Below the pieces are notes generated by a model. It was given only the letters and a program-made list of their open reading frames with translations, was not told where the DNA came from and ran no database searches. A stretch of DNA of 64,000 nucleotides from Roseiarcus sp963813195 (GTDB lineage Bacteria > Pseudomonadota > Alphaproteobacteria > Rhizobiales > Beijerinckiaceae): assembly GCA_963813195.1 (NCBI GenBank), contig CAWEYC010000010.1, positions 1-64,000 of the forward strand, read 5' to 3'. Below, one piece after another: positions 17,306-25,412 of this stretch. Each line of letters begins with the position of its first letter. The first letter of the stretch is position 1. The translations under genes and the position numbers were made by a program.

Positions 17306-17920
17306 ATGACCGGGTCACAAAATCGTCTGATTGTCGGCATCAGCGGCGCGTCGGGCGTCGCCTACGGCGTTGCCGCGCTACGGATGCTGCGGGCGCTCGA
17401 TATCGAAACGCATCTTGTCATGACGCATTCGGCGACGGTGACCTTGGGTCACGAACTGCCGCTCAAGTTGCGCGAAGTCCACGCTTTGGCAAGCGTAGCG
17501 CATCGCATCGACAATATCGGCGCCTCGATTGCGAGCGGATCCTTTCGCACGATCGGCATGCTCGTTGCGCCGTGCTCGGTACGCTCTCTCTCCGAGATCG
17601 CGTACGGGATGACTTCGAATTTGCTGACGCGCGCCGCCGACGTCGTGTTGAAGGAGCGGCGTCGCCTCGTTCTGATGGTCCGGGAGACGCCGCTCCATCT
17701 CGGCCATCTCCGAGCTATGGCGCAGGCTACGGAAGCGGGCGCGATCATCATGCCGCCGGTGCCGGCTTTCTATGCCAAGCCGGGCTCCGTCGATGAGATC
17801 GTCCAGCATAGTGTTGGACGCGCGCTCGACCTGTTCGACATCGACGGCGGCGCCGTTCGCCGCTGGGGCGAGCACGTCGGCCCGAATTCGGCCTCGCGAA
17901 CCGACACGAGCGAAAATTGA
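17306..17920 (+). CDS. ubiX: UbiX family flavin prenyltransferase
   Basis: About 204 residues. It makes prenylated FMN from FMN and dimethylallyl phosphate, the cofactor required by UbiD. Motifs: GISGASGVAYG (FMN phosphate binding), APCSVRSLSEIAYGMTSNLL, VLKERRRLVLMVRETPLHLG, and IMPPVPAFYAKPGSVDEIV. The start is ATG 17306; a GTG at 17288 is in frame but neither has a clear Shine-Dalgarno. It is divergent from iclR-ubiD and heads a short operon with a TIGR02444 gene and a broken second ubiD. Function is secure by family. Confidence 0.92.
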   Translation: MTGSQNRLIVGISGASGVAYGVAALRMLRALDIETHLVMTHSATVTLGHELPLKLREVHALASVAHRIDNIGASIASGSFRTIGMLVAPCSVRSLSEIAYGMTSNLLTRAADVVLKERRRLVLMVRETPLHLGHLRAMAQATEAGAIIMPPVPAFYAKPGSVDEIVQHSVGRALDLFDIDGGAVRRWGEHVGPNSASRTDTSEN

Positions 17921-17923
17921 ACA

Positions 17924-18514
17924 ATGGTCTCACCTTCCGCCCCCATCGTCAGGACGCCGGATCCTCTCGCGGATATCCCGGAACTGGACAATGATCTGTG
18001 GCGCTTCGCCCTCTCGCTTTATGGCCGCGAAGGCGTCTCGTCGGCCTGTCTGGTCCTGCAGGAAAAACTCGGCGTCGACGTCAACATTCTGCTCTTCGCT
18101 ATTTTTGCCCGCCTCGAACGCGGCGTGACGCTCGACACACAGGAGTTGGCCGCGATCGACGGCCTGGTGCGAGGCTGGCGAACTGAAATCGTGCAAGTCC
18201 TGCGGCAAGTCCGCACAAGACTCAAATCAGCTCCTTTCTCCTCCTCCGCCACGGAGGACTTGCGCAACCGCATCAAGGCGGACGAGCTCAGAGCCGAGCA
18301 GATCGAGTTGGTCATGTTGGCGGGCTGGCTGGATCGGCAACCGCCTCGGCGGGCTGATCTCCTTGCCGATGCGCAGAGCATTCCATCGCTGGTCGCCCGC
18401 TATTTTGCGGCGGGCAAGGCCGGAGCGCAGCACACGCCGGACCTCGAGGACGCCTTGCGCAAACTCGCACGCGCAATCGACGACGCCGAGGCCGGGCACT
18501 CATCCCGTACGTGA
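17924..18514 (+). CDS. TIGR02444 (DUF2390) family protein
   Basis: A 196-residue protein beginning after the ubiX stop with a 3-bp gap, so translationally coupled to it. It carries the family pattern DNDLWRFALSLYGREGVSSA, LQEKLGVDVNILLF, GWRTEIVQVLR and a following helix LRNRIKADELRAEQIEL. The family has no assigned biochemical function. Its place between ubiX and a second ubiD remnant implies a link with prenyl-FMN enzymes in this organism (inference). Confidence 0.78.
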   Translation: MVSPSAPIVRTPDPLADIPELDNDLWRFALSLYGREGVSSACLVLQEKLGVDVNILLFAIFARLERGVTLDTQELAAIDGLVRGWRTEIVQVLRQVRTRLKSAPFSSSATEDLRNRIKADELRAEQIELVMLAGWLDRQPPRRADLLADAQSIPSLVARYFAAGKAGAQHTPDLEDALRKLARAIDDAEAGHSSRT

Positions 18515-18526
18515 ACCGAGGAACCG

Positions 18527-18650
18527 ATGCGCGCCTACATGGAAAAGCTCAGGGCAAGAGGCGAATTGCTCGAAGTGCACCGCCCGGTCCATCCCAAGCA
18601 TGAACTCGCGGCGGTGTCGGACGCGGCCCATCGGCGCTGGGGCAAGCCGT
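18527..18650 (+). pseudogene. 5' fragment of a second UbiD family gene
   Basis: The frame starts MRAYMEKLRARGELLEVHRP and continues VHPKHELAAVSDAAHRRWGK. This is the N-terminal substrate-side domain of a UbiD decarboxylase, distinct in sequence from the intact copy at 14.7-16.1 kb. Similarity stops after about 41 residues where sequence of a CoA-transferase gene begins. It lies 12 bp after the TIGR02444 stop and was once probably a full-length partner of ubiX. Confidence 0.72.
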
Positions 18651-18654
18651 CGGA

Positions 18655-18855
18655 GCAGACGTTGTGGTCGAGAATTTTCGTCCCGGCGTCGCCGACAAGC
18701 TCGGCATCGGCTGGGCGGCGCTGTCGCGGGTCAATCCGCGCCTGATCTATGCGAGCATTTCTGGTTTTGGTCAGGACGGCCCCAACGCATCGCGCCCCGC
18801 CTATGACATAGTCCTGCAGGCGATGAGCGGCATCATGGCGGTGACTGGGGACCCG
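18655..18855 (+). pseudogene. Internal fragment of a class III (CaiB/BaiF) CoA-transferase gene
   Basis: In this frame the DNA encodes ADVVVENFRPGVADKLGIGW, then PRLIYASISGFGQDGPNASR, PAYDIVLQAMSGIMAVTGDP. These are the conserved central blocks of family III CoA-transferases. Both ends are missing: upstream it is fused to a ubiD fragment near 18650-18655, and downstream it gives way to an acyl-CoA dehydrogenase in another frame near 18856-18880. About 67 codons remain, too few for activity. Confidence 0.78.
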
Positions 18856-18883
18856 GCGGCGGCGGCGCTGGCGTCGATCCCGC

Positions 18884-19792
18884 ATCGCTGGCGCCTGCGC
18901 ATCGACCGCTTCCATGATCACCGCGCATTATCTGGCGACCGACTCGATCCAGTACGGCGGCGACGGCGCGCAGAAGACGCGCTGGCTTGCCGAGGCCGCC
19001 AGCGGGCGCAGTCTTGGCGCCTTCGCGCTCACCGAGCCCGGGCCGGGTTCGAACCCTGCCGACATGACGACGACGGCGCGGCGCGAAGGGGCGTTCTACC
19101 GCCTCAAGGGCGTCAAGCATTTCATTTCCAATGCCGGCGCGGCCGATTTTCTCGTCGTCTACGCCAAGACCGATGCGAACGCCGGGGCGCGCGGCATCTC
19201 GGCGTTTGTCGTCGACCCGAAGCGCGGCGGCGTGGAGATCGGGCCGCCCGAGCGCACGATGGGGCTGCGTGGCGGTCACGTGTTCGAGGTCAGGCTCGAT
19301 TGTCTCGCGCCCGAAGACCACAGGCTGGGGCCGGAGGGCTCGGGGTTCCGCACCGCGCTGAACGCGCTCGACGCCGGGCGGCTCGACATCGCCGCTTGTT
19401 GCGTCGGGATCGCCGAAGCCGCGCAGTCGCATGCGCTGGCCTGGGCCAAGAGCCGAAAGGTCGGTGGCGCGCCGATCGCCGACTTTCAGGGCGTTCAGTG
19501 GATGCTGGCGGATATGGCGACCGACATCGCGGCGGCGCGCGGACTGGGGCGCGCCGCTGCGCTCAAGCGCGCCTCCGGGCAGCGCTACAGCATCGAGGCT
19601 TCGATGGCGAAGCTGTTCGCTTCGGAGATGGCGGCCCGCGTCACCGACAGGGCGCTGCAGATTCACGGCGGTTATGGTTTCAGCGCGGATTTTCCACTGG
19701 AGCGCTTCGTGCGCGACGTTCGCATCATGCGCATCTACGAAGGCTCGTCCGAGATCCAACGCAATATCATCGCACGCTCTTTGTTTGTCTGA
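18884..19792 (+). CDS. Acyl-CoA dehydrogenase lacking its N-terminal domain
   Basis: Homology starts at IAGACASTASMITAHYLATD, so the N-terminal helical domain of about 90-100 residues is absent; the first in-frame ATG is at 18914 (292 residues). The remaining middle and C-terminal domains are well preserved: AFALTEPGPGSNPADM, HFISNAGAADFLVV, RALQIHGGYGFSADFPLERF and IYEGSSEIQRNIIARSLF, which contains the catalytic Glu. Without the N-terminal domain FAD and substrate binding should fail, so this is probably a pseudogene. It is the last part of a three-gene mosaic. Confidence 0.75.
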   Translation: MAGACASTASMITAHYLATDSIQYGGDGAQKTRWLAEAASGRSLGAFALTEPGPGSNPADMTTTARREGAFYRLKGVKHFISNAGAADFLVVYAKTDANAGARGISAFVVDPKRGGVEIGPPERTMGLRGGHVFEVRLDCLAPEDHRLGPEGSGFRTALNALDAGRLDIAACCVGIAEAAQSHALAWAKSRKVGGAPIADFQGVQWMLADMATDIAAARGLGRAAALKRASGQRYSIEASMAKLFASEMAARVTDRALQIHGGYGFSADFPLERFVRDVRIMRIYEGSSEIQRNIIARSLFV

Positions 19793-20265
19793 CTTTGCAG
19801 ATCGTCGCCGCGTTGAGAGCTTTCACGAAGAATGACACGCATCCAAGGGGGCGAGTCACTGGTGAGAGGCGTCTTCACCATTTCGGAACAAGTGGAACTC
19901 TGAAGGTCGGCCGCGGCCTCTCCCATCTTGCCGGGCCGCGACGCTGGAGCGGACCTCCGCCGACGTCATGTCAATCAGCTCAAGCCGACCCCTGCAGACC
20001 GGGGCTGCCCGCGACGACACAGGCCGCCTCATTTTTGTAAGCGGCAATTCGTTGCGGTCGTCCTACGGCGCCTCGTGCACCCTGCGAGCATCGCCCAGGC
20101 TCCAAACCGCGCCACTTCTAACCCCCAGTTCCGACATCACATAATCGTTGATGAGATTATTGACAATCTCATTGACAGTCGCGCGGCGATCGATATGTTG
20201 GGCCCGCGCGTCACAGACGGCTTGGGTCGCAAGCCGCAGACAAAGGACAGCGTGGGGAGACGCTT
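19793..20265 (+). other. 473-bp intergenic region ahead of the sugar-acid operon
   Basis: No coding sequence with recognisable similarity was seen. It should hold the promoter of the 20266-30605 operon. Its one conspicuous element is the inverted repeat at 20151-20172. A GGGGAGA Shine-Dalgarno precedes the first ATG. Confidence 0.6.
20151..20172. promoter_or_regulatory. Putative operator for the cluster's GntR regulator
   Basis: ATGAGATT (20151-20158) and AATCTCAT (20165-20172) form a perfect 8-bp inverted repeat with a 6-bp AT-rich spacer (ATTGAC). It lies 94 bp before the first gene of an operon that encodes an FCD-type GntR regulator. The size and symmetry fit a dimeric GntR operator. Confidence 0.5.
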
Positions 20266-21337
20266 ATGAGCAAAATCGGAAAGAAGTTTCGCAAGGCCAT
20301 CGCGGTGGCTACGGTCGCGCTGACCGGGGCGGCGGCATTCGGCGTCCTGCCGGCGGCCGCCGAGGAAAAGCAGCTCGTAATCGGCGCCTCCGTCCCCTAC
20401 ATGAACGATCCGGCGTGGGTTCGCATCGTCGACTACGCCCAGTACGTCGCCAAGATCCTCAACGTCGATCTTGTCGTGGTCGACGCGGCAGGCAAAGAAG
20501 ACAAGCAGATCAACGACATCCAGTCGCTGCTGTCGCGAAACGTCCAGGCGCTCATCTTCGTCCCCGTCTCTGCGGCGAACGCGCCCGCCATCATTCGCCT
20601 GGCCGACCGCGCCCACGTTCCAGCTATCGCGACGGACCGCTATCCCGGCTTCCCCGCCAACAATCCGAATGCGCCCTACCTGACCTTCGTTGGCCCCGAC
20701 AACGTCGACGCCGGCCGCAAGATCGCGGAATTCATGATCGCTCAGGGCGTCAAGAATTTCGTCGCCATCGGCGGCACGCCTGGGGATTCCAACAATCAGG
20801 AACGCTCGAAGGGCATGCGAGAGGCGATCGCGGCCGCCTCGGGCAAGGGGGTCAAGCTGCTGCAATACGTCGGCGTCCTTCAATCCGAAGACAATGGCTA
20901 CGCCACGATGCAGAATTCTGCTCTCCGCCCATCCGAGCGGCACGATCGACGGCGTGTGGTGCTACAACGACGCGCTCTGCGTCGGCGCTTATCGCGCCAT
21001 CAAGCAGGCCGGACGCGACAAGGAGATCAAGATCGGGTCGATGGATTTGAACCCGCAGGCGCTCGATCTCATCAAGGACAAGACCAACTTCGTCTATTCG
21101 ATCGGCGGCCATTGGGTGATGCTCGGGTTTGCCGAGATGATCGCCTACGACTACCTGCACGGCCACAAGCCGCTGTCGGAGTTTTCGCGGATCGAGGACG
21201 TCGGAGTCGACGCGGCCGGTTTCGACAAGTTCAAGGCGCAGTACATCGATTCGGAGCCGCCGTTCGACATCAAGCAGTACATGTTGACGTTCAACCCGAA
21301 CGCCAAGACGCAGACGCCGCCGCTGACATTGAAGTGA
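20266..21337 (+). CDS. Sugar ABC transporter substrate-binding protein, frameshifted
   Basis: Periplasmic binding protein of the ribose/galactose (RbsB, type 1) class. A signal peptide of about 34 residues ends LPAAAEEK; then come LVIGASVPYMNDPAWVRIVD, LLSRNVQALIFVPV and YLTFVGPDNVDAGRKIAEFM. The first frame breaks near 20916, where one extra T in CAGAATTCTG shifts it. The other frame continues the fold (LLSAHPSGTIDGVWCYNDAL, then GSMDLNPQALDLI) to the stop at 21337. Without that base the product would be about 356 residues and complete. It is the first gene of the operon and presumably binds the sugar acid. Confidence 0.82.
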
Positions 21338-21363
21338 TGCGGCCCTGACCGACCCATCCTCGA

Positions 21364-21388
21364 CGAGGGGCGGTCGCCCCGCCCCTCG
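21364..21388 (+). promoter_or_regulatory. Intercistronic stem-loop between binding protein and permease
   Basis: CGAGGGGCGG and CCGCCCCTCG form a perfect 10-bp GC-rich stem with a 5-nt loop (TCGCC) and no T-tract. Such hairpins after binding-protein genes typically protect the upstream mRNA and lower permease expression. Confidence 0.6.
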
Positions 21389-21418
21389 AAAGCTCACGTC
21401 AAGCCCGAAGGCATAGCC

Positions 21419-22414
21419 ATGTCCTCTCAGACCGCGACCACTTGGCGAAACAAGCTCGATACCGGTCGAGTTGCCATCTCGTCGCGCCTCAAGGCTTCCG
21501 ACTTCATGGGTCGCTATATCGCCTACGCGGCGCTGCTCGTCCTGATTGTCTTCTTCGGCGCCGTGGCGCCCTCGCTGTTCCTGACGCCGGCGAATTTTGA
21601 AGTCATCCTGCAGAACAGCGCGGTGCAGTGCGTCGTCGCGATCGGCATGACCTTCGTCATTCTGATCGGCAGCATCGATCTGTCGGTCGGGTCGACCATG
21701 GCGCTCGTGGGGACGCTCTCCGCGATGGCGAGCGTGGAGATTGGCGGCGGCGCATTCTTCCTTACGCCATTCATCGGGGCCGCGATCGGCCTCGTCAACG
21801 CGCTCGCCTTCGTCTATGGGCGCATCCCGTCCTTTGTCGTCACCCTCGGCATGCTTTCGGTGGCGCGCGGCCTGACGCTGATCATCAGCAACGGTACGCC
21901 GGTCCCGATTCCCTTCGTCGGGCTCTATTCCAGCATCGGCATCCCGCCTGTCCCGATCTTCATCGTGATCGGCCTGGCGCTGGTCGCGTCCTTCGTCCTG
22001 GCGAAGACGACCTTCGGCCGCTACACCTTCGCGATCGGCGGCGACGAGGACAAGGCGAACGTCCTCGGCCTGCCCGTCAACCTGGTGAAAATCATCGTCT
22101 TTACCTTGTCGGGCGCGCTGGCCGGCCTCGGCGGGGGCATCCTGACCGCTCAGATAGGCTCCGGCAGCCCCACCATGGGCACCGGGTTTGAGCTGACCGC
22201 CATCTCGGCCGTGGTGATCGGCGGCACCTCGCTCACCGGCGGCCGCGGCTCGATCCTCGGCACGATCGTGGGAAGCCTGGTCATGAGCACGCTGGCCAAC
22301 GGCCTCATCATCCTCGGCGTATCCACCGACGTGCAAACCGTGCTGACCGGCATCGTGCTGGTCGGAGCCGTGCTCTTGTCGATCCAGCGCGGCAAGATCC
22401 GCATCATGAAATAG
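21419..22414 (+). CDS. Sugar ABC transporter permease (RbsC family)
   Basis: A 331-residue inner-membrane permease of the branched RbsC/AraH family with about nine or ten hydrophobic segments. Characteristic blocks are MTFVILIGSIDLSVGSTMAL, VYGRIPSFVVTLGMLSVARG, TTFGRYTFAIGGDEDKANVL and LTAISAVVIGGTSLTGGRGS. It pairs with the following ATPase and the preceding binding protein to import the operon's substrate. Confidence 0.92.
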   Translation: MSSQTATTWRNKLDTGRVAISSRLKASDFMGRYIAYAALLVLIVFFGAVAPSLFLTPANFEVILQNSAVQCVVAIGMTFVILIGSIDLSVGSTMALVGTLSAMASVEIGGGAFFLTPFIGAAIGLVNALAFVYGRIPSFVVTLGMLSVARGLTLIISNGTPVPIPFVGLYSSIGIPPVPIFIVIGLALVASFVLAKTTFGRYTFAIGGDEDKANVLGLPVNLVKIIVFTLSGALAGLGGGILTAQIGSGSPTMGTGFELTAISAVVIGGTSLTGGRGSILGTIVGSLVMSTLANGLIILGVSTDVQTVLTGIVLVGAVLLSIQRGKIRIMK

Positions 22415-22451
22415 CGCTGCCGCTCCTTCACCCCAACCCGGCGGAATCCAA

Positions 22452-23252
22452 ATGGACGCGACGATCCAATCCCAGCAAACGGCTTCGAATCCGACGCCTC
22501 GGGCGAAGCCGTTCCTCGAGGTCCGCGGCCTGTGCAAGCAGTTCGGCAGCATCCAGGCGTTGTCCGACGTCGATCTCGACATCTATCCCGGCGAGGTCCT
22601 CGGCCTTCTCGGCGACAACGGCGCCGGCAAGTCGACTTTCATCAAGAGCATTTCCGGGGTTCATATTCCGACGGCGGGGACGATCCGCTGCGAAGGCCGG
22701 CCGGTCTCGATCTCGTCGCCGAAGGTGGCCCGTTCGATCGGGATCGAAACGGTGTTCCAGGATCTAGCGCTGATTCCGAACCTCGACGCGGCCGCGAATT
22801 TCTTCATCGGCCGCGAGCTCGGCTGGGGGAAAGGTCTGCTGCGGGTGATGCACCAGCGCGCGATGGCGGAAGACGTCAAGAAGACGCTGGAGCACCTCGA
22901 CATCCACATCCCCTCCCTTCGCCACGAAGTCGAGGGCTTTTCAGGAGGCCAGAGGCAGGCCATCGCCATCGCCCGCGCGATCCGGTGGCAGGCGAAGCTC
23001 GTCATTCTCGACGAGCCGACTGCGGCCCTGAGCGTTCCCGAGCAGCGGAAGGTCCTCAGTCTCACGCGGCAGCTCGCCTCGCAGGGCGTCGCGGTCATCT
23101 ACATCACCCACAACATCCTCGACGTGATCGCGGTTACAGATCGCCTCGCGATTCTGCATCGGGGCCGGAAGGCGGCGGAGATCGCAACGAAGGACTGCAA
23201 CGAGCACGAGATCGTCTCGTTGATCATGGGCAAGAACAAAGCGGCGGCCTGA
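22452..23252 (+). CDS. Sugar ABC transporter ATP-binding protein, single-domain
   Basis: A 266-residue ATPase with Walker A GDNGAGKST, Q-loop ETVFQDLALIPNLD, signature FSGGQRQAIAIARAI, Walker B LVILDEPTAAL and switch His VIYITHNILD. The usual RbsA-type ATPase for this permease class has two fused ATPase domains (about 500 residues). This one has a single domain, as in the fructose importer FrcA, and so probably works as a homodimer. It is followed after 45 bp by the LVIVD-repeat gene. Confidence 0.92.
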   Translation: MDATIQSQQTASNPTPRAKPFLEVRGLCKQFGSIQALSDVDLDIYPGEVLGLLGDNGAGKSTFIKSISGVHIPTAGTIRCEGRPVSISSPKVARSIGIETVFQDLALIPNLDAAANFFIGRELGWGKGLLRVMHQRAMAEDVKKTLEHLDIHIPSLRHEVEGFSGGQRQAIAIARAIRWQAKLVILDEPTAALSVPEQRKVLSLTRQLASQGVAVIYITHNILDVIAVTDRLAILHRGRKAAEIATKDCNEHEIVSLIMGKNKAAA

Positions 23253-23297
23253 CCGTCGCGCACCACCAGCCGTCAAAGGCGCTTTTGGAGAGCATCG

Positions 23298-24545
23298 ATG
23301 ATTGAACGACCGGTTCCGACCCACGCGAAGAACATGCGCCTGATCGGCTGGAGCGACCAGGGCGGCAAGCCGGACGGCAACCAGCTCATGGTGCATCGCG
23401 GCTACGCCTATGTCGGGCACATGTACTCGAAAGGCTTCAGCATCATCGACGTGCGGGACCCGGCGGCCCCGCGGTTCGTCAAGTACATCGAAGCGCCGCT
23501 GCATACCTGGAACATCCATCTCCAGGCCCACGACGATCTGCTGCTCGTGGTCAACGGCCGCGACATGAAGGCGCTTCCCGCCTTCGCCGACGACAAGAGC
23601 TACTACAAGGGCAAATCGACAGGGTTCAATCTCGGATCAAAGGAGGACCGAACCTGGACGGCCGGCATGTCCGTGTGGGACCTCTCCAAACCCGAGGACC
23701 CGCGCCAGATCGGCTTCATGCCCGTCGAGGGCGTCGGCTTGCATCGCATCTGGTATGTCGGCGGGCGTTGGGCCTACGCCTCGGCGCTGCTCGACGGCTT
23801 CAGCGACTACATCATGATCACTATCGACATGGCCGATCCGACGCGGCCGGTCGAGACCGGACGCTTCTGGCTGCCCGGCATGAATCTCGCGGCTGGCGAA
23901 ACCCCGAACTGGCCGCTCGAATACGGCCGCTACGGAGCTCACCACCCCATCGTTCACGGCGACACCGCTTATTGCAGCTGGCGCGACGGCTGTCTGGCCG
24001 TCGTGGACGTCGCCGACCGCGCCAAGCCGAAGCTCGTCACGCACAAGGTCTGGGCGCCGCCTTATGGCGGGGGAACGCACAATGCGCTTCCGCTGCCCGA
24101 CCGCGACCTACTTGTCGTCGTGGACGAGGCCGTGCTGGATCATCAGGAGGACGGCGACAAACCGATCTGGCTGTTCGACATTCGCGAACGATCCAATCCG
24201 ATCAGCATTTCCACGTTCCCGGCCCCCAGGGACGCCGATTACAAGGCGCGCCCTGGCCACTTCGGGCCGCACAATATCCACGAGAATAGGCCCGGGTCGT
24301 TCGTCAGCTCCGACCTGATCTTCGCCACCTATCAGAACGCCGGCGTGCGGGTGTTCGACATCCGCGACAAATACGCCCCCGTCGAGGTCGGCGCGCTGGT
24401 TCCGCCCGCGCCGACAAAGATGATGGACGGCAAGCCCGGCCGCGAGCCCGTGATCCAGATGTGCGACGTCTTCGTCGACAAGGCCGGCCTCGTGTTCACC
24501 ACGGATCACCATGCGGGTCTGTGCGTCATGGAGTTCAACGGCTGA
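23298..24545 (+). CDS. LVIVD-repeat beta-propeller protein
   Basis: A 415-residue protein built of repeated units of the LVIVD type: YAYVGHMYSKGFSIIDVRDP, LAVVDVADRAKPKLV, IWLFDIRERSNPISI and VRVFDIRDKYAPVEVG. A beta-propeller is expected. Conserved His-rich stretches (GPHNIHENRPG, TTDHHAG) and acidic residues could bind a metal or sugar acid. No signal peptide is apparent, so it is probably cytosolic. It sits between the importer and otnI in the operon. An enzymatic role such as lactonase or isomerase is possible but unproven. Confidence 0.75.
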   Translation: MIERPVPTHAKNMRLIGWSDQGGKPDGNQLMVHRGYAYVGHMYSKGFSIIDVRDPAAPRFVKYIEAPLHTWNIHLQAHDDLLLVVNGRDMKALPAFADDKSYYKGKSTGFNLGSKEDRTWTAGMSVWDLSKPEDPRQIGFMPVEGVGLHRIWYVGGRWAYASALLDGFSDYIMITIDMADPTRPVETGRFWLPGMNLAAGETPNWPLEYGRYGAHHPIVHGDTAYCSWRDGCLAVVDVADRAKPKLVTHKVWAPPYGGGTHNALPLPDRDLLVVVDEAVLDHQEDGDKPIWLFDIRERSNPISISTFPAPRDADYKARPGHFGPHNIHENRPGSFVSSDLIFATYQNAGVRVFDIRDKYAPVEVGALVPPAPTKMMDGKPGREPVIQMCDVFVDKAGLVFTTDHHAGLCVMEFNG

Positions 24546-24578
24546 CCCCTCGAGATCACCGGGAAAGGACCGGCGTTC

Positions 24579-25346
24579 ATGCTGCGTTTCTGCGCTAACC
24601 TCAAATGGCTCTTCACGGAGCTGCCGTTCCTCGACCGTTTCGACGCTGCGGCGCGCGCGGGCTTCCGGGCGGTCGAATATGCGTCGCCTTACGAATATCC
24701 GGCGGCGCAGATCCGCTCCAGGCTGCGAGCGTGCGACTTGCAGCAGGTCCTTTTCAACACGCCGGCGGGCGGCGGCTCCGGAATGGCGTGCATCCCATCG
24801 CGGCGCGATGAGTTCCGCGACGGTCTTAGGAAGGCGCTCGACTACGCCTCGGCGCTCGACTGCGGACTGGTTCACCTGATGGCGGGAATCGCGCCCTCGG
24901 GATTGAACCGCGACGCCGCGGCGGCCGCCTATGCCACGAATGTCGCATGGGCGGCGGAGCTTGCGTCAGCGGCGGGCGTCAAGCTGGTCCTGGAATCGAT
25001 CAATCAACGCGATGTTCCCGGCTTCTTCCTGCGGACCCAGGAAGAGGGTGCGGCTGTGATCGAGGCGGTTGGAGGCGACCGGGTTGGGCTTCAGTTCGAT
25101 ATTTACCATTGTCAGGTGGCGCAGGGCGACGTGACGCGTCGCTTGGAAACCCTGATGCCGGTCATCGCACACATTCAGATCGCCGACGCGCCCGGTCGCA
25201 ACGAGCCTGGAACGGGCGAGATCGCCTGGGACTACGTGTTCCGGCGCATCGACGAGCTTGGCTACGTCGGATGGATCGGCTGCGAATACCGCCCCGCGAC
25301 CGATACGGTCGGCGGCCTGAGCTGGCGCCGGCGGTTCGGCGCATGA
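24579..25346 (+). CDS. otnI: Hydroxypyruvate isomerase family protein / 2-oxo-tetronate isomerase
   Basis: A 255-residue TIM-barrel isomerase of the Hyi/OtnI family. Family landmarks are the opening RFCANLKWLFTELPFLDRF, LVLESINQRDVPGFFL (metal Glu), VGLQFDIYHCQVAQGD (metal Asp and His), IQIADAPGRNEPGTGEIAW and GWIGCEYRP (catalytic Glu). OtnI converts 2-oxo-tetronate to 3-oxo-tetronate. The presence of otnK and otnC in the same operon supports that role over plain hydroxypyruvate isomerisation. Confidence 0.85.
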   Translation: MLRFCANLKWLFTELPFLDRFDAAARAGFRAVEYASPYEYPAAQIRSRLRACDLQQVLFNTPAGGGSGMACIPSRRDEFRDGLRKALDYASALDCGLVHLMAGIAPSGLNRDAAAAAYATNVAWAAELASAAGVKLVLESINQRDVPGFFLRTQEEGAAVIEAVGGDRVGLQFDIYHCQVAQGDVTRRLETLMPVIAHIQIADAPGRNEPGTGEIAWDYVFRRIDELGYVGWIGCEYRPATDTVGGLSWRRRFGA

Positions 25347-25370
25347 CGCCCACGGATTCGAATCAATGCG

Positions 25371-25388
25371 CGCCTCGTCGACGAGGCG
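25371..25388. promoter_or_regulatory. Perfect 18-bp palindrome between otnI and the hydratase gene
   Basis: CGCCTCGTCGACGAGGCG is a perfect palindrome in the 66-bp gap. As RNA it would make a tight hairpin; as DNA it could be a regulator site. Nothing else distinguishes the two. Confidence 0.4.
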
Positions 25389-25412
25389 ACTCGCGTCTTT
25401 GCGGAGAAATTT

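Noticed and set aside
18664..20040. 458-codon plus-strand frame continuing the CoA-transferase fragment
   Set aside because: After about 65 codons the translation is an out-of-frame reading of the acyl-CoA dehydrogenase; not one protein.
20852..22582. 576-codon minus-strand frame
   Set aside because: Antisense to the binding-protein, permease and ATPase genes; composition (Asp/Arg/His-rich, no motifs) is that of a GC-rich shadow.
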